DNA of 64,000 nt from Cymbidium sinense (taxonomy: Eukaryota > Streptophyta > Magnoliopsida > Asparagales > Orchidaceae), in contig CM038222.1 in the NCBI GenBank assembly GCA_021442155.1, positions 108,317,121 to 108,381,120 of the forward strand, read 5' to 3'. Shown here piece after piece: positions 11,460 through 21,589 of the stretch; within the stretch, counting starts at the first letter, position 1, and each line of letters opens with the position of its first letter. A program made the translations under genes and the position numbers. The notes beneath the pieces were generated by a model, which searched no databases, had not been told where the DNA came from, and saw nothing but the letters and a program-made list of their open reading frames with translations.

Positions 11460-12573
11460 TTCTCAGGAAGAAAAGTCCCAAACCCGATCCTCTATGTTCA
11501 AACTAGAGTGGACAAGGTTTTGAAGGATTATACTTTGAGATAATGAATTTACCCCATCCTGAGAAAACCGAGAGTGAGACAAGGTCTATCAATTGATATT
11601 ACCCTAGATCGAGAAGGGTAATTATAATTAAAATTTCAATGATAAATGATCATATATTCAAATCTAAAATCAATCATAAAATGATCAAAATTCAAAGAAA
11701 ATAACACAAAAAGGAAATAAAAAAAAGTGAAATGAATTATTTAAATTAAAACTAAAAAAAATAAAAAAATAAAAAATAATAATAAAAATTAATCCACCCC
11801 TCCGCAATTGTTTGTCTTCGGGTGACAAATTAAGAAAACTTTTGCTCACAAAGAGCCAATGTCAAATTAAATACATAACTACCTTCACACTCAAATATTC
11901 CTAAAGCCCGTAGTGTCCTCTGTCCGCGTGGTTTCGCTGCGATATGGCACCACATAAATGGCGGTTACGACTGAGCCCTCGACCGTGGTTCACGATATGG
12001 CACCATTAAATTACGGTCACGGCCGACCGCCCGTATGTTCCCCAACGGCTTTGCTCTTTGAGCTATGAATTATAAATGTATTTGATTGGGCAAAAAGCCC
12101 TATTTAGCTAAAGTCGGCTTATATTTGTCCCCTTAGACAAACTCCATCCCATGCCTACAAGGACACCTTAGATGATGTAACCCATGTGTTGCTGACAAGG
12201 ATCTTTCGGTCGTAATCGACTACCTCCTCGACTAAGGGATCGCGGATCGGATGACTAACCATGGGATCTTGATGGGCCCATCGTTCCCCACAAAAGTTTT
12301 AAGTTAAAATAATAAATTTCATAAGTTCTAAACTCCACTCACCGCAATTATATACTGCTTTTAACGATTCATTGACTTTTAATCGAAAGTGCTCTTATTG
12401 GGAGGGTAATTAACTATGGGGCTTGCTATAGAAAACTGAACCAGATATAAAAAGTTCTCACCAAATGAGAACGAAATCTCTGGGTAGTGTCTTATCTACT
12501 ATTCATCTACCTTCTGAAATTATCACCGACACTTAAACAACTCTTTCTTTCCTTTTTTATCGAAAGATGTCGG
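11460..12573 (+). mobile_element. LTR 3'-end copy 1 (Tat-like), + orientation
   Basis: The stretch matches the reverse complement of 13853-15480 over its whole length with many indels. Shared blocks include GCTCACAAAGAGCCAATGTC (near 11846), GACTACCTCCTCGACTAAG (near 12218), ACCATGGGATCTTGATG (near 12259) and TTAATCGAAAGTG (near 12380). GGTAATTAACTATGGGG at about 12405 also appears near the end of the element C LTR (about 51105). It runs directly into a primer-site-like motif, so it is an LTR end followed by internal sequence. The 5' end of this LTR is not defined. Confidence 0.72.
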
Positions 12574-12592
12574 TGGCGAATTTTCGGATCCC
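12574..12592 (+). promoter_or_regulatory. primer-binding-site-like motif, + copy
   Basis: TGGCGAATTTTCGGATCCC directly follows LTR-end copy 1. It begins with the TGG expected opposite a tRNA CCA end and shares TGGCGA with the clear tRNA-Arg site of element C (51482). The rest has diverged, so the primer tRNA cannot be named. Confidence 0.45.
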
Positions 12593-13833
12593 ACAGTTTG
12601 GATGAGTGGATGGGCATGAATTTTGATTTAGGCCTTGGGGTAGGTGAAACTTACTTGTCCTAAGGTAAACTCTATGCTTAGAGTTATGCCCTATAAGTCT
12701 CTATGTCTTGGTTTAGTATTCTCTAAATCACTACAAATGTCCTAGCACTAATGAAGTCTAAGTGTCTAGAAGGCTCTTAGATCTAAGATGGGAGAGATCA
12801 ATTCTCACTCCAAAAGTGAGGTCAACAGAAACTTTATGGGAAGATATATCTAAAGCCCTATAATAAGAAAAATATTTCAAATGAAAAGGATACTCATTAA
12901 AGAGATAGACTTGAGAAGATTATTAAATCCCCTCAAGATGTGCCTAGCCACCATGCAATTACTTTCTTGAAAAAAATCAGTTCTTTAAAGTTATAGCCAA
13001 TCCTTCATTCAGCAAATCAAAAATAAGATGGTCTAATATAAATACTAAATGCATAATAGAAAACAACAAATAGAGGGATAGAGAGTGAGGGAAAATTTTA
13101 TCATGATTAAAAAAAAATTAACTATTTAATTTTTAAATTTTCTTTGCATAATTCGTAAAATTTAAACTCATACATATTTTCACAAAAAAAATTCATAGTA
13201 CAAAATACCCAAACTTAAGTATAAGAAAATCTAATATAATGCTCTTTGTTATGAATCTATTTTTATTCTAACTTTGAGATCTTGTAGTTGATCTAGCCTG
13301 TGCTATGTCGATGAACAATCAAATCAAAGAAGATATACATTTTTTCAATTATTTGAAAGAACATATGTAATATTATAAAATACGCATCATCAACCATATT
13401 CATCAAATGCATATGAAATTTTAAAATGTACTCATGCACATACTAGAAACACTCTCAAATAATTTTAATTTTCTTAAAACTATTTTAAAATTTTAATAAT
13501 TGCTACAAATATTATATTAATTATACAAATTCTCATATAACTCTAAAAAATATAAATAAATTTAAGAATGCTTTAAAGTAGTCAAAATGTTTCCAAAAAT
13601 TGATAATCATGCATCACTAAGATCAATTTAGAAATTAATTCATATTAGAATAATTAATTTTTGAGTTTGAAAAATATATGTAAAAAAAACATTTTGGCTT
13701 CAACAAATTGCACCAATTCACATGATCAATCAAAATGTTGTGTTTAAGTGCTCAAAAATTTATCAAAGATTTTTAAAATATATTTATATTTAAAAATTAA
13801 AATATTTTTTATTAAATTATTTAAAATACTTCT
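12593..13833. other. AT-rich spacer between inverted LTR ends
   Basis: About 1.2 kb lies between the two facing primer-site motifs. I see no coding frame and no obvious homology between its two halves. It may be the remains of two truncated internal regions joined head to head. Confidence 0.4.
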
Positions 13834-13852
13834 GGGCTCCAAAAATTCACCA
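13834..13852 (-). promoter_or_regulatory. primer-binding-site-like motif, - copy
   Basis: On the minus strand this reads TGGTGAATTTTTGGAGCCC, 15 of 19 positions as in the + copy at 12574. It abuts the inverted LTR end on its right. Confidence 0.45.
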
Positions 13853-15480
13853 CCGACCTCTCGATGAAAAGAGTAGATTAAATGTCAGTCAAATCTTCAG
13901 AAGACGGATGAAATAGTTGATGACACACTACCTAGAGATTTCACTCTTATTTTGTGAGGACTTTAGATCTGATTTCAGATTTTCTTTAGGCAGAAACACT
14001 AATAGTTAATTACACCTCCCAACACTGAAATATCACTTTCGATTAAGGCTAGTCATTATATCACTAAATGTGTAGCGTATAGTAGCAGCATATGGAGTTT
14101 TGAAATTTAGGTTTATGAATTCATCATTATTTAAATTAAAGCAAATGGTTGGGGGAATAGTGACATGCCTGATCAAGATCCTATGGTTATCATCATCTCT
14201 GCCATCGCCTTAGTTTACTTAGTTAGAGGAGGTAGTCAACCCAATATGACTGAAGGATCCTTATCAGTAGCCATGTGTTGCATCATCCAAGGAGACCTTG
14301 TAGACTTAGGGTGGCATTTTTCTAAGAAGACAAGATTAAGTCTACCCTTAGCTAACAGTGGCTTTTTGTTCTATCAGGTGCACCTTATAGTTCACAACTC
14401 AAAGGATGGAGTCTTTGGAGAGCATATAGGCTATAATTATTGTCATAATATAATGGTATCATTTGACAGTGAATCACCCGATCAGAGGACTCTAGTCGTA
14501 ATCGCAGAATATGTGGAGCCTACTGGCCAAATCACATAGATAGAGGATACAAGAAATGTCCTTATTAGCATGAGATTATTTGAGAATAAATATAGCAGCG
14601 CATTTGACTTGACATTGGCTCTTTTGTGAGCTAGAGTTTTCTTAATTTTTCACTTTCGAAAAATAATTACGGATGGGTGGATGGATTATTTTTAACTTTA
14701 ACTTTAGATGTTGGATTTCATTTAATCATTTTAAGTTTGATAATTCATTAGATTTTTCACTTAGATTGATATTTGATTTATGTTAATTTGATTTAAAATT
14801 TTAAACATCTTTTGATGGTAGTATCCTCGATTGAAATCTATTACATCTATCATCGATAGACATCGTCAACTCTACTTGTTTGCTAGTAGAGGATCGGGTC
14901 TATGACTTATATTTATGAATTTAAATTTGAGGTGATTTCAGATAAATACTTTAAAATTTTGAATAATAATAATCCCCTACAGTTAGATTCTATAATTAAA
15001 ACAGCCATCACTTAGGTATATAAGTCTTCTTGATCATTTAGTTTGTTGTTCTAGATCCTATCGACTCTATTAATTTAATAATAGAAGATAAAATCTAGAT
15101 TTATATTTTGAGAATTTTGAATTTGAAATTATTGAATATAAATATCTTAAATATTTTGATAATGATGACTCCTTCTATTGATATCCTTAATCAACCTAGT
15201 CATCATTAAGGTAGACCTTGTCAACTCTGTCCATTTGCTAGCAGAGGATCGAGTCTATAGTTAGAGCCTATGATTATATTTACCATCTTAAAATAGAGAT
15301 TCAATAATTTTAAATATAGAATTTCTCTATTAAAATTATTGATGATCATCTGCAAATATATAAATCAAATCCTTGCTTAATAACTGAGCATTTGATTTGA
15401 AACCAATCTTGTTAACTCTGATCCTAATAAATAAGAAGAAGGATTAGATTGGTTAAGTGGGACTTACAACTTTACCATAT
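13853..15480 (-). mobile_element. LTR 3'-end copy 2 (Tat-like), inverted
   Basis: Read on the minus strand this repeats 11460-12573 in the same order, up to TTAATCGAAAGTG and GGAGGTGTAATTAACTATT next to the primer motif. It is longer because of a local tandem expansion at 14830-15460. The apparent 124-codon frame on the + strand at 14165-14539 lies inside this LTR sequence and has no protein features, so it is not a gene. Confidence 0.72.
14830..15460. repeat. tandem repeat, 4 copies of about 160-197 bp, two-stem hairpins
   Basis: GTCAACTCT or its variants lie at 14864, 15061, 15220 and 15411. Each unit folds with an outer stem and an inner stem: ATAGAC/GTCTAT with CTCTACT/AGTAGAG; CTAGAT/ATCTAG with TCTATTA/TAATAGA; TAGAC/GTCTA with CTCTG/CAGAG; AACCAATCT/AGATTGGTT with ATCCT/AGGAT. 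The bases between the stems stay similar. Confidence 0.8.
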
Positions 15481-15950
15481 AGATAATGTGACTCATATAT
15501 ATTTGCTTTCAGATTCATTAAATTTTATGCAAGTTATAAAATTTGCATGTTTTACAAGGTAATTAGGGTTAAGAATAAGACATTCCTCGTGAAATATGTA
15601 AATCATCAAGGAACACCTATATAATCTTTTGAGGCACTATACTTGAATTTATTTCATCTCATGATATGCATGCATAATTCATCTCATTATTTGCATGAAT
15701 CTTAAACATCAATCGTAATTCCATGATTGTCTCATAATGTGTGTACACGTTTCAGATTCATATATGATTTTCACTAAAGAGCGGTTGCTCATATGTACAC
15801 GTTTTAGCTTAACCAATCTTCTACATCAAGTTTGCGTTGAGATGATTGCAGAGTCCATTTCATTAAGAAACTTACACATATTCCGAGGCATTTGATTGGA
15901 GTGTATTAGCTTCGTAGTGCATGCAAGATTCACTTCATTTAAAATTCTAG
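15481..15950. other. AT-rich intergenic DNA
   Basis: No frame, repeat or RNA signature that I can support. Confidence 0.5.
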
Positions 15951-15958
15951 ATTATTAC

Positions 15959-17108
15959 TAGGGCTGAGAAATTAGCCCGAAGAACGTGGCTCGCTCGAAA
16001 GTCAACTCAAACTTGGGCTCGAATCGAGATCGACTCGAAGCAAACGAGATTTTCGAGCTAGAAATGTGGCTCAATTTATTTCGAAGTCAACTGGTTGCTG
16101 CTCATGAGGATCAAAGCGAATGGCTCATGCCAACCGGGTCAGCGAGCCTAAAAACAGATCGTCGTCCGATTAATTTGACGGGCGAGATTAATTCCCTAAA
16201 TTCCCTATTCTATTACCCTCGACTCGACTCGACGACTTACCCGCTGACTCGTTCTTCCTTCTCCTAGTTCTCCGTTCACTTCTTGTGCCGTAGTTTTGAG
16301 TGGGGCGGTCGCGATGCGTATCGTCGTCTGTCGATCAGTGAGTGCTTGATTTGCTTCGATTTGACTTGGTCGGTCAGACATCATTGCATGCTTGGTTTGT
16401 TTCCTTGCTCCGAAATACTTCCTCTTTTGTTTCATTTCGACTAAGTATTTTGTTGGTTATTTCAATTGTATCTGTTATTCTACTATTTGAGGTTCCCCTA
16501 TTAGATTTGGGGATGTTTCTAGTGCATTTGATTTGGGGATATTTCGGTTCTTTAAGCAATCATGTTTTTTGCGGTTGGGGTACTTGCAATTTATGGGATT
16601 TCAATTATAATTGTCTCTGTTATTCCACTATTTTAGGTTAGAATGTTGATGTTGGGACTTGGGGTTGATTCTGTTCTAGGCCTCTAGCTCGTGACTCATG
16701 AGCCGTCTGGGTTTGTAACTTGCAAGCTTGCAGTTAGGGATGAATGTTGATTGATGATGTTTTTTTTACCTCATTAGTCATTACCTATTTACCTGTTATG
16801 TAACTTCAGTTCTCAGAACTCTTTTTGCCCTCTCCTCACTTGCTAGCCTTCTGGGTTCTAAAACTTTGTAATTCTGATTATAAATAGTTCCTCTTCCTCA
16901 TTGGCCATTGTTTCATTTCCTAATCATTTGGAATTCAAACCAGCTCAGTTGGATTTCGAGCCGGCTCGTTTCACAGTCGAGCCGGATCGAGCTCGAGCTC
17001 GATTCGATCCGACTAGGCTCGGACTCGAAACTTTCACGAAGCTCAAATTAATTATTTGAGCGATTTTGAGCCGACTATGGCTCGCTCGAATCGCTCAACA
17101 CACCCCTG
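15959..17108. mobile_element. non-autonomous hAT-like element, 1150 bp
   Basis: The 8-bp duplication ATTATTAC flanks it at 15951-15958 and 17109-17116. The left end begins TAGGGCTGAG and the right end, reversed, CAGGGGTGTG. These short imperfect terminal repeats are of hAT form (C/T-AGGG-TG). Subterminal regions on both sides are packed with GCTCGA and CTCGAAT motifs, as is usual for transposase-binding regions. The central 700 bases have frames up to 99 codons, but none resembles a hAT transposase, so the copy needs a partner in trans. The core may be captured genomic DNA, which I cannot confirm. Confidence 0.8.
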
Positions 17109-17187
17109 ATTATTACTTATTTCGGTGTGATAAAGTTAAATTTGATCTGTGCTTACCTTAAAGTTCGTATAAGGAGAATTCTTTTAT

Positions 17188-17755
17188 ATCATATGTGCTA
17201 GAAGAAATTTTTAAAATAAGTATAATTTAAAATATAATCAGTAATTTAAGTATCTTAAAAATAAAATTTAAATATAGGTATAGTCGCCCGTTTAACGGGC
17301 GACTTATATGTAATTATTATTTTAAATTATTTTGTATCGAAGTTGCACATAAATACATGTAAGTCGCTCATTTAACGGGCGACTTCTATGTAAGTGGCAG
17401 ATAAGTAGGGGTGTAAACGAGCTTAACAGGGCTAGTTTGAAATTTGTTTTGTTCGTATTCGGCTCGTTTATATAACGAGCTTGAAATGTCTGTTCGTGTT
17501 CGGCTCGTTTATATATCGAGCTTGAAATGTCTATTTGTATTCGGCTCGTTTAGTTAACGAATGAGCCGAACACGAGCTACATAATGAGCCGAACATGAGC
17601 TGTTCGCGAATAACGAGCTTTTTTGACAGCCTTACAGATAAGTCGTCCGTTAAATGGACGATTATATCTATATTTAAATTTTATTTTTAAGATACTTAAA
17701 TTACTAATTATATTTTAAACTATATTTATTTTAAAAATCTATTCTATGCGCTATC
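17188..17755. mobile_element. foldback element with long inverted arms
   Basis: The left arm (about 17188-17310) and right arm (about 17640-17755) are inverted copies: TTTTTAAAATAA, TAATTTAAGTATCTTAAAAA and ATTTAAATATAG recur in reversed order. At the inner end of the arms sits a near-perfect palindrome with arms AGTCGCCCGTT and AACGGGCGACT around one T (about 17282). A variant stands at 17362 and a diverged one at about 17641. The middle is interrupted by a hAT MITE. The outer target duplication is unclear. Confidence 0.75.
17406..17634. mobile_element. nested hAT-type MITE, 229 bp
   Basis: The 8-bp duplication CAGATAAG stands at 17398-17405 and 17635-17642. Ends are TAGGGGTGTAAA and, reversed, TAAGGCTGTCAA (9 of 12 equal). 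The body repeats TTCGGCTCGTTTATATA and its complement several times, so the element can fold on itself. It inserted into the foldback element above. Confidence 0.88.
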
Positions 17756-18650
17756 ATTAATGTAGTAATTTTGAATACAAAGCTGTCTTGAAACATCGCA
17801 TAATACATGCAAACTTTGATTATTCAATTTATTTGCTTTCTTTTTACTATGAGGAACTTGTCTTCATGATTACTCTAAAATGCATGTCCTCTTTAATTCC
17901 TTCATCCCATTTTCACAGATTTCAAGCTTTAGGTTTACATGCAAATTTACCTTGAAATGAGTGCAAAAGGAGCCCCTTTTAAAAATTCTAGAAAGTGATT
18001 CTCTCTTTTTGTTCTTACATTATTCTCATTTAATGAGTATATTCCAACACATAGCACCTCTTTCTTTTATAAATAGAAGGAATGGGGATGTTTAACTTCC
18101 ACCATTTTTTTTTCTATTCATTTACATCTTTACAAGTGTTGAGCCAGTTTTAGGAGTTCAGAAATTTGGTCTAAACATTCGACCTTTGACTAAGAGGTAT
18201 ATCATGTATTTTTGCAATATACGCATTGCATCTAATTTATTTTACAGATATTTATTATGATGTTTAAGCCGCTTAGTTAATTTTATGCTTGATTTAAGTT
18301 GATTTAATCATTTATATGTCTTTTAGTTTTGTTCTTTGTGATTCTTTATAGTAAAAAATTTAGCAAAATTTTAGCAGCACCTCCTTTAATCAGAGAGGAT
18401 GTTACTAAAATTAGGTCTGTCCATCAATCTAAATAGGCATGCATGAGTGGTGTTTTATAACACCGTAGTTGTAAGTCATCTAATCTACTTATCTAAAAAG
18501 ATATGCATATACTATTTGCACACCTACTAATATCAAATACAATATGTTTTGCACATTCAAACATTTAATTTTACACTTTTATAGGCAATACGTTGACAAA
18601 AATAGTGAGATTGTGCATAATATTATATCAAAAATAATATTTTGTTCACT
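17756..18650. other. AT-rich intergenic DNA
   Basis: Contains a TATAAATAGAAGG motif near 18067 that resembles a plant TATA box, but no frame follows it. Nothing else is supported. Confidence 0.4.
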
Positions 18651-18660
18651 ATTTTTTTTA

Positions 18661-18902
18661 GGGAGATTTACATACATACCACGCAATTCTTATGAATTTA
18701 CGTATTTCACACTCAAACTTTAATTTTTACTTAAATAACACTTAAATCTTTATTTTTACATCAAAAATACCACCCTTGTTACTTTTTTCAAGTAAAATGT
18801 ACTTTTTTGAGCATAGGGAAAGTGCTAGTTTTGTAAATATTTAAGTTTGGGTGTGAAATATGTAAATGCAGAAGAATTGTGTGGTATGTATATAAATTTC
18901 TC
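18661..18902. mobile_element. MULE-type MITE, 242 bp with about 62-bp TIRs
   Basis: The left end GGGAGATTTACATACATACC and the reversed right end GAGAAATTTATATACATACC stay alike for about 62 bases. The flanks are TTTTTTTTA at 18652-18660 and 18903-18911, a possible 9-bp target duplication as for Mutator-like elements. Because this duplication is low-complexity, the exact edges are less sure than the inverted repeat. Confidence 0.75.
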
Positions 18903-18931
18903 TTTTTTTTAATATTTTTTGTAAATCATAC

Positions 18932-18985
18932 AGAGAGAGAGAGAGAGAGAGAGAGGAGGGAGGGAGAGAGGAGAGAGAGGAAGGG
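18932..18985. repeat. GA-rich microsatellite, target of element B
   Basis: A (GA)n run (18932-18954) continues as GGAGGG/GAGAGG repeats up to the left TSD of element B. GA repeats resume right after the right TSD (28814 onward), so B inserted into this microsatellite. Confidence 0.9.
18981..18985. repeat. target site duplication of element B, left (AAGGG)
   Basis: AAGGG directly before the LTR start TGATACATCC; matched by AAGGG at 28809-28813. Confidence 0.85.
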
Positions 18986-19840
18986 TGATACATCCTCAGA
19001 AAATTAATCTGATCAAGCACGAATCTCAAGGTATTTTCAGAAATGCTTCGATCTAATCACCGATTTCAAAGAAACTTACATAACCGTCCTCGATGAGAGC
19101 TAACATAGCAACATCATAATCGACGAGCTCAATCGAATCGATCAAACTATCGGAGCATGAAAATAGATCCTGATCTGCCAAATGGTCACCAAAACTAACA
19201 TATTTATAGTCAGATCGAGCGGCTCGTCAAGACAAATCCAACGAATCCAAGATCACCCAATTCTGACATCATTAAGGCACGCAGATCATCAAAATACACC
19301 GTCTGATCGAGGGATCGTGACAGCCGTCCATGGGAGTGGTTGGAGTTTTCCACGATTTACAAGGCTGCCACTCCGAAAATCTATAACAGCTTTATTCACC
19401 TAGAGAGGACCAAATTCGATTTAAAGACCGTGAGAGCTCGAGAACCACCGGGCCGACCTTAACGCCCGATCTATCACCACCGCCACCACCAAGGTTCAAG
19501 ATCGAGAGCTCGCCTAGAGATCACCCCTGTGGGACTAGAAAAGACCGCTTGCCGCCTCCTAAGATTAAGGGGTTCCCCCTCAAGATCCCTGGGAAACTTC
19601 TCCTTGGACCGATATTGTATTTTTCTACACTAATATTGTTTCTCCCTGAAACACCTTCTTCTCCAACTAACGAGAAGCAAGGACTTGTATCTTTGAACAC
19701 ATAGTGAAAGTTCTACAACGGGCAAGGCCCCGTGGTTTTTCCTTAACGGTTTTCCACGATAAACCTCGTGTTCATATCCTTGTGTGTTGGATAATTTTGG
19801 GCTACACGAAGATCTCGCATCTACCGAATAAAATTCTCTA
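18986..19840 (+). repeat. 5' LTR of element B
   Basis: It starts TGATACATCCTCAG, as the 3' LTR does at 27932, and the two stay alignable to the end AATAAAATTCTCTA (19827-19840). The last ten or so bases seen in the 3' LTR (ending GACGAAACA) are missing or altered here, so the CA end is lost. CTATAA at 19381 is a likely TATA box and AATAAA at 19827 a likely polyadenylation signal. Confidence 0.92.
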
Positions 19841-19843
19841 AAA

Positions 19844-19860
19844 TTTGGTGCCGTGGGAAA
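19844..19860 (+). promoter_or_regulatory. primer-binding-site-like motif of element B
   Basis: TGGTGCCGTGGGAAA follows the 5' LTR. Tat-type elements commonly have a TTTGG(C/T)GCCG motif at this point. The tRNA cannot be named safely because bases seem to be missing. Confidence 0.5.
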
Positions 19861-20013
19861 ATACCCCATTACTATATCTCCAATATGGTTGGTCAACGGG
19901 TTTGCGCCAACACTCTCATTCGTGATCAAGGACGCCAAGTCTCCAACACTTCTACATAATGCACGCCCCGAGGTGAGGGTCCATCGCTCCTCTTTGGAAG
20001 ATCGATTCAAAGG

Positions 20014-20960
20014 ATGGAGGATTCTAACGAAATTCTCTCGAGAGGACCAAAAACGCTTCCAACACGCTGGAAGAGCCACGTTCCGCGACGGCATAATCCG
20101 ATTTTCTTCCCGAGAATGATTACCGGAATCGGATCAACAAGTAGAGAACCCCTTGGCACCACATCCATGTCGAACTCGATACCGCTTCTACTCACCCACA
20201 TAATTTCTCACTCAGAAACTCCACGCCACCTTATACCGATGAACTACGACGACCGGTACAGGAAGAGTTCCGACACCAATGACCCATTCTCCGCCGCCTC
20301 TTCCAAAACTTCGCCCCGCCACGAGATCATCTCACAATACCCATTCGACGAGATTCAAGCTTCCCAAAGATGGACCCTTACGATGGCACAACCGATGCAG
20401 TATATCGATCACTTTCAACGATCATGCACATTCATAAATGACTGCTCAGGTCGTATTCCCTGACTCAAAGGACAGGCTCGTACTTGGTTCTATTCACTCG
20501 CTAAGGGGTCCGTCCGATCATTTGAAGAGCTCGCCAGATTTTTTGTAGAACAGTTCCTGGCGAACAAAAGAATCATCAGGGATTCATCACATCTCTCCGG
20601 AATCCGCCAGAACGATGGAGAGTCCCTCAAAGAATACTTCCAGAGATTCTCCTCAAGCAGACAGTGAGTAGATCCAACTTTGAGGGCGTGCTTTCTGAGG
20701 ACTCGCCAGATACTTCTATTCATCATTAATGCGAGATACCCATTCCTATGTCCACTGGTCCAATCAAGAGGCACAAATCTCCCGACGGTTATCTGCTCAT
20801 TTGAACCACCAAGCAAGCGGAAGAAGGTTCCCAAAGGTGATGTTCAAACATCTCAGAAAAAGAAGAGAGGCAGCAACCTCCCCCCAAAACCTCCTCTGCA
20901 CCGACCTCAGATGACTCAATCAGAGAGGAAATATACGGCTCTCAACACGCCATGAAACAT
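20014..20960 (+). pseudogene. gag remnant of element B
   Basis: The frame from 20014 shows IISQYPFDEIQASQRWTLT, then PMQYIDHFQRS. A TGA at 20461 interrupts it, and the same frame goes on with KGQARTWFYSLAKGSVRSF, ELARFFVEQFLANKR and NDGESLKEYFQRF. This is the retrotransposon gag core (PF03732 type) with its W-F-x-S-L block. Near 20371 a one- or two-base frame slip separates MDPYDGTT from PMQYIDHF. From 20680 a basic, Lys/Pro-rich tail follows. Gag forms the particle and binds RNA; no CCHC knuckle is visible here. The initiation codon is not clear; the leader runs from about 19860. Confidence 0.85.
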
Positions 20961-21179
20961 CCTACGCTATTCAGAAGATGATAAGTGGTCACACCTTTAA
21001 AGCCGGAAGTGGAAATCAAGAAAATTTCCACTTTCAGCAGGGGCACACCATCAAGAGTGCCACCAATCAAGGAGGAGATTGAAAGACTAATACGTGTGGG
21101 GGCCGCTTTATACAAAACCAACTGGCAAAGAAATGTCGGGGCAACCACTGTAAGAATCGCCAAGTGGTCGGAGAGATAG

Positions 21180-21560
21180 AAACAATTGCAGGAGGGCCAG
21201 TGTTATCTAGCCAAATATTCATTGCCACCCTTCAAGAGCCAGAGCCGAAGAAGTCTCGGGTTGACCATTCTATCACCTTTGATGATTTAGATCTAGAGGG
21301 CAGATCCCACATCAAGATCCCTGTCATCGCAGTGTGGGTGATCCATGCTTCAATGTTAAGAGGATATTGATCGACAATGGGAGTTCGGTTGATGTTCTTT
21401 TTTACTCCACTTTCCTTAGCATGGGTATAGAAAGAGAGAAGCTTCAACCCGCGTCCCCATCGTATGGATTTGATAATCGACCTAGTGGAAGGGACAATCG
21501 CCTTCCCGTAACTCTTGGAGAGACGAAACCCACTTGATATTTATTGTAGTCAAGTCGAGT
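21180..21560 (+). pseudogene. aspartic protease remnant of element B
   Basis: The region reads ITFDDLDLEGRSHIKIPVIA in one frame. The frame at 21334 then gives VKRILIDNGSSVDVLFYSTF, where D-N-G-S-S is the active-site aspartate with the D-x-G-S/A shape, followed by GFDNRPSGRDNRLPVTLGE. A frameshift lies just before the active site. In the live element this would be the PR domain between gag and RT. The D-N-G-S-S form differs from the D-P-G-A-S of element C, so B belongs to another Tat subgroup. Confidence 0.75.
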
Positions 21561-21589
21561 CCTACAATGCAATATTTGGGAGACCTCTC

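Noticed and set aside
14165..14539. 124-codon frame on the + strand
   Set aside because: It lies inside the inverted LTR-end copy. The homologous sequence at 11800-12300 has no such frame, and it has no protein family features.
16205..16641. hAT transposase in the 1150-bp element
   Set aside because: Frames of up to 99 codons show hydrophobic or random composition, with no zinc-finger BED or hATC signature.
18060..18110. Plant gene promoter with TATAAATAGAAGG
   Set aside because: No coding frame, leader or splice pattern follows before the MITE and element B.
19630..20094. 154-codon minus-strand frame across the B LTR and leader
   Set aside because: Antisense to the LTR and gag leader, not kept in the 3' LTR, no family features.
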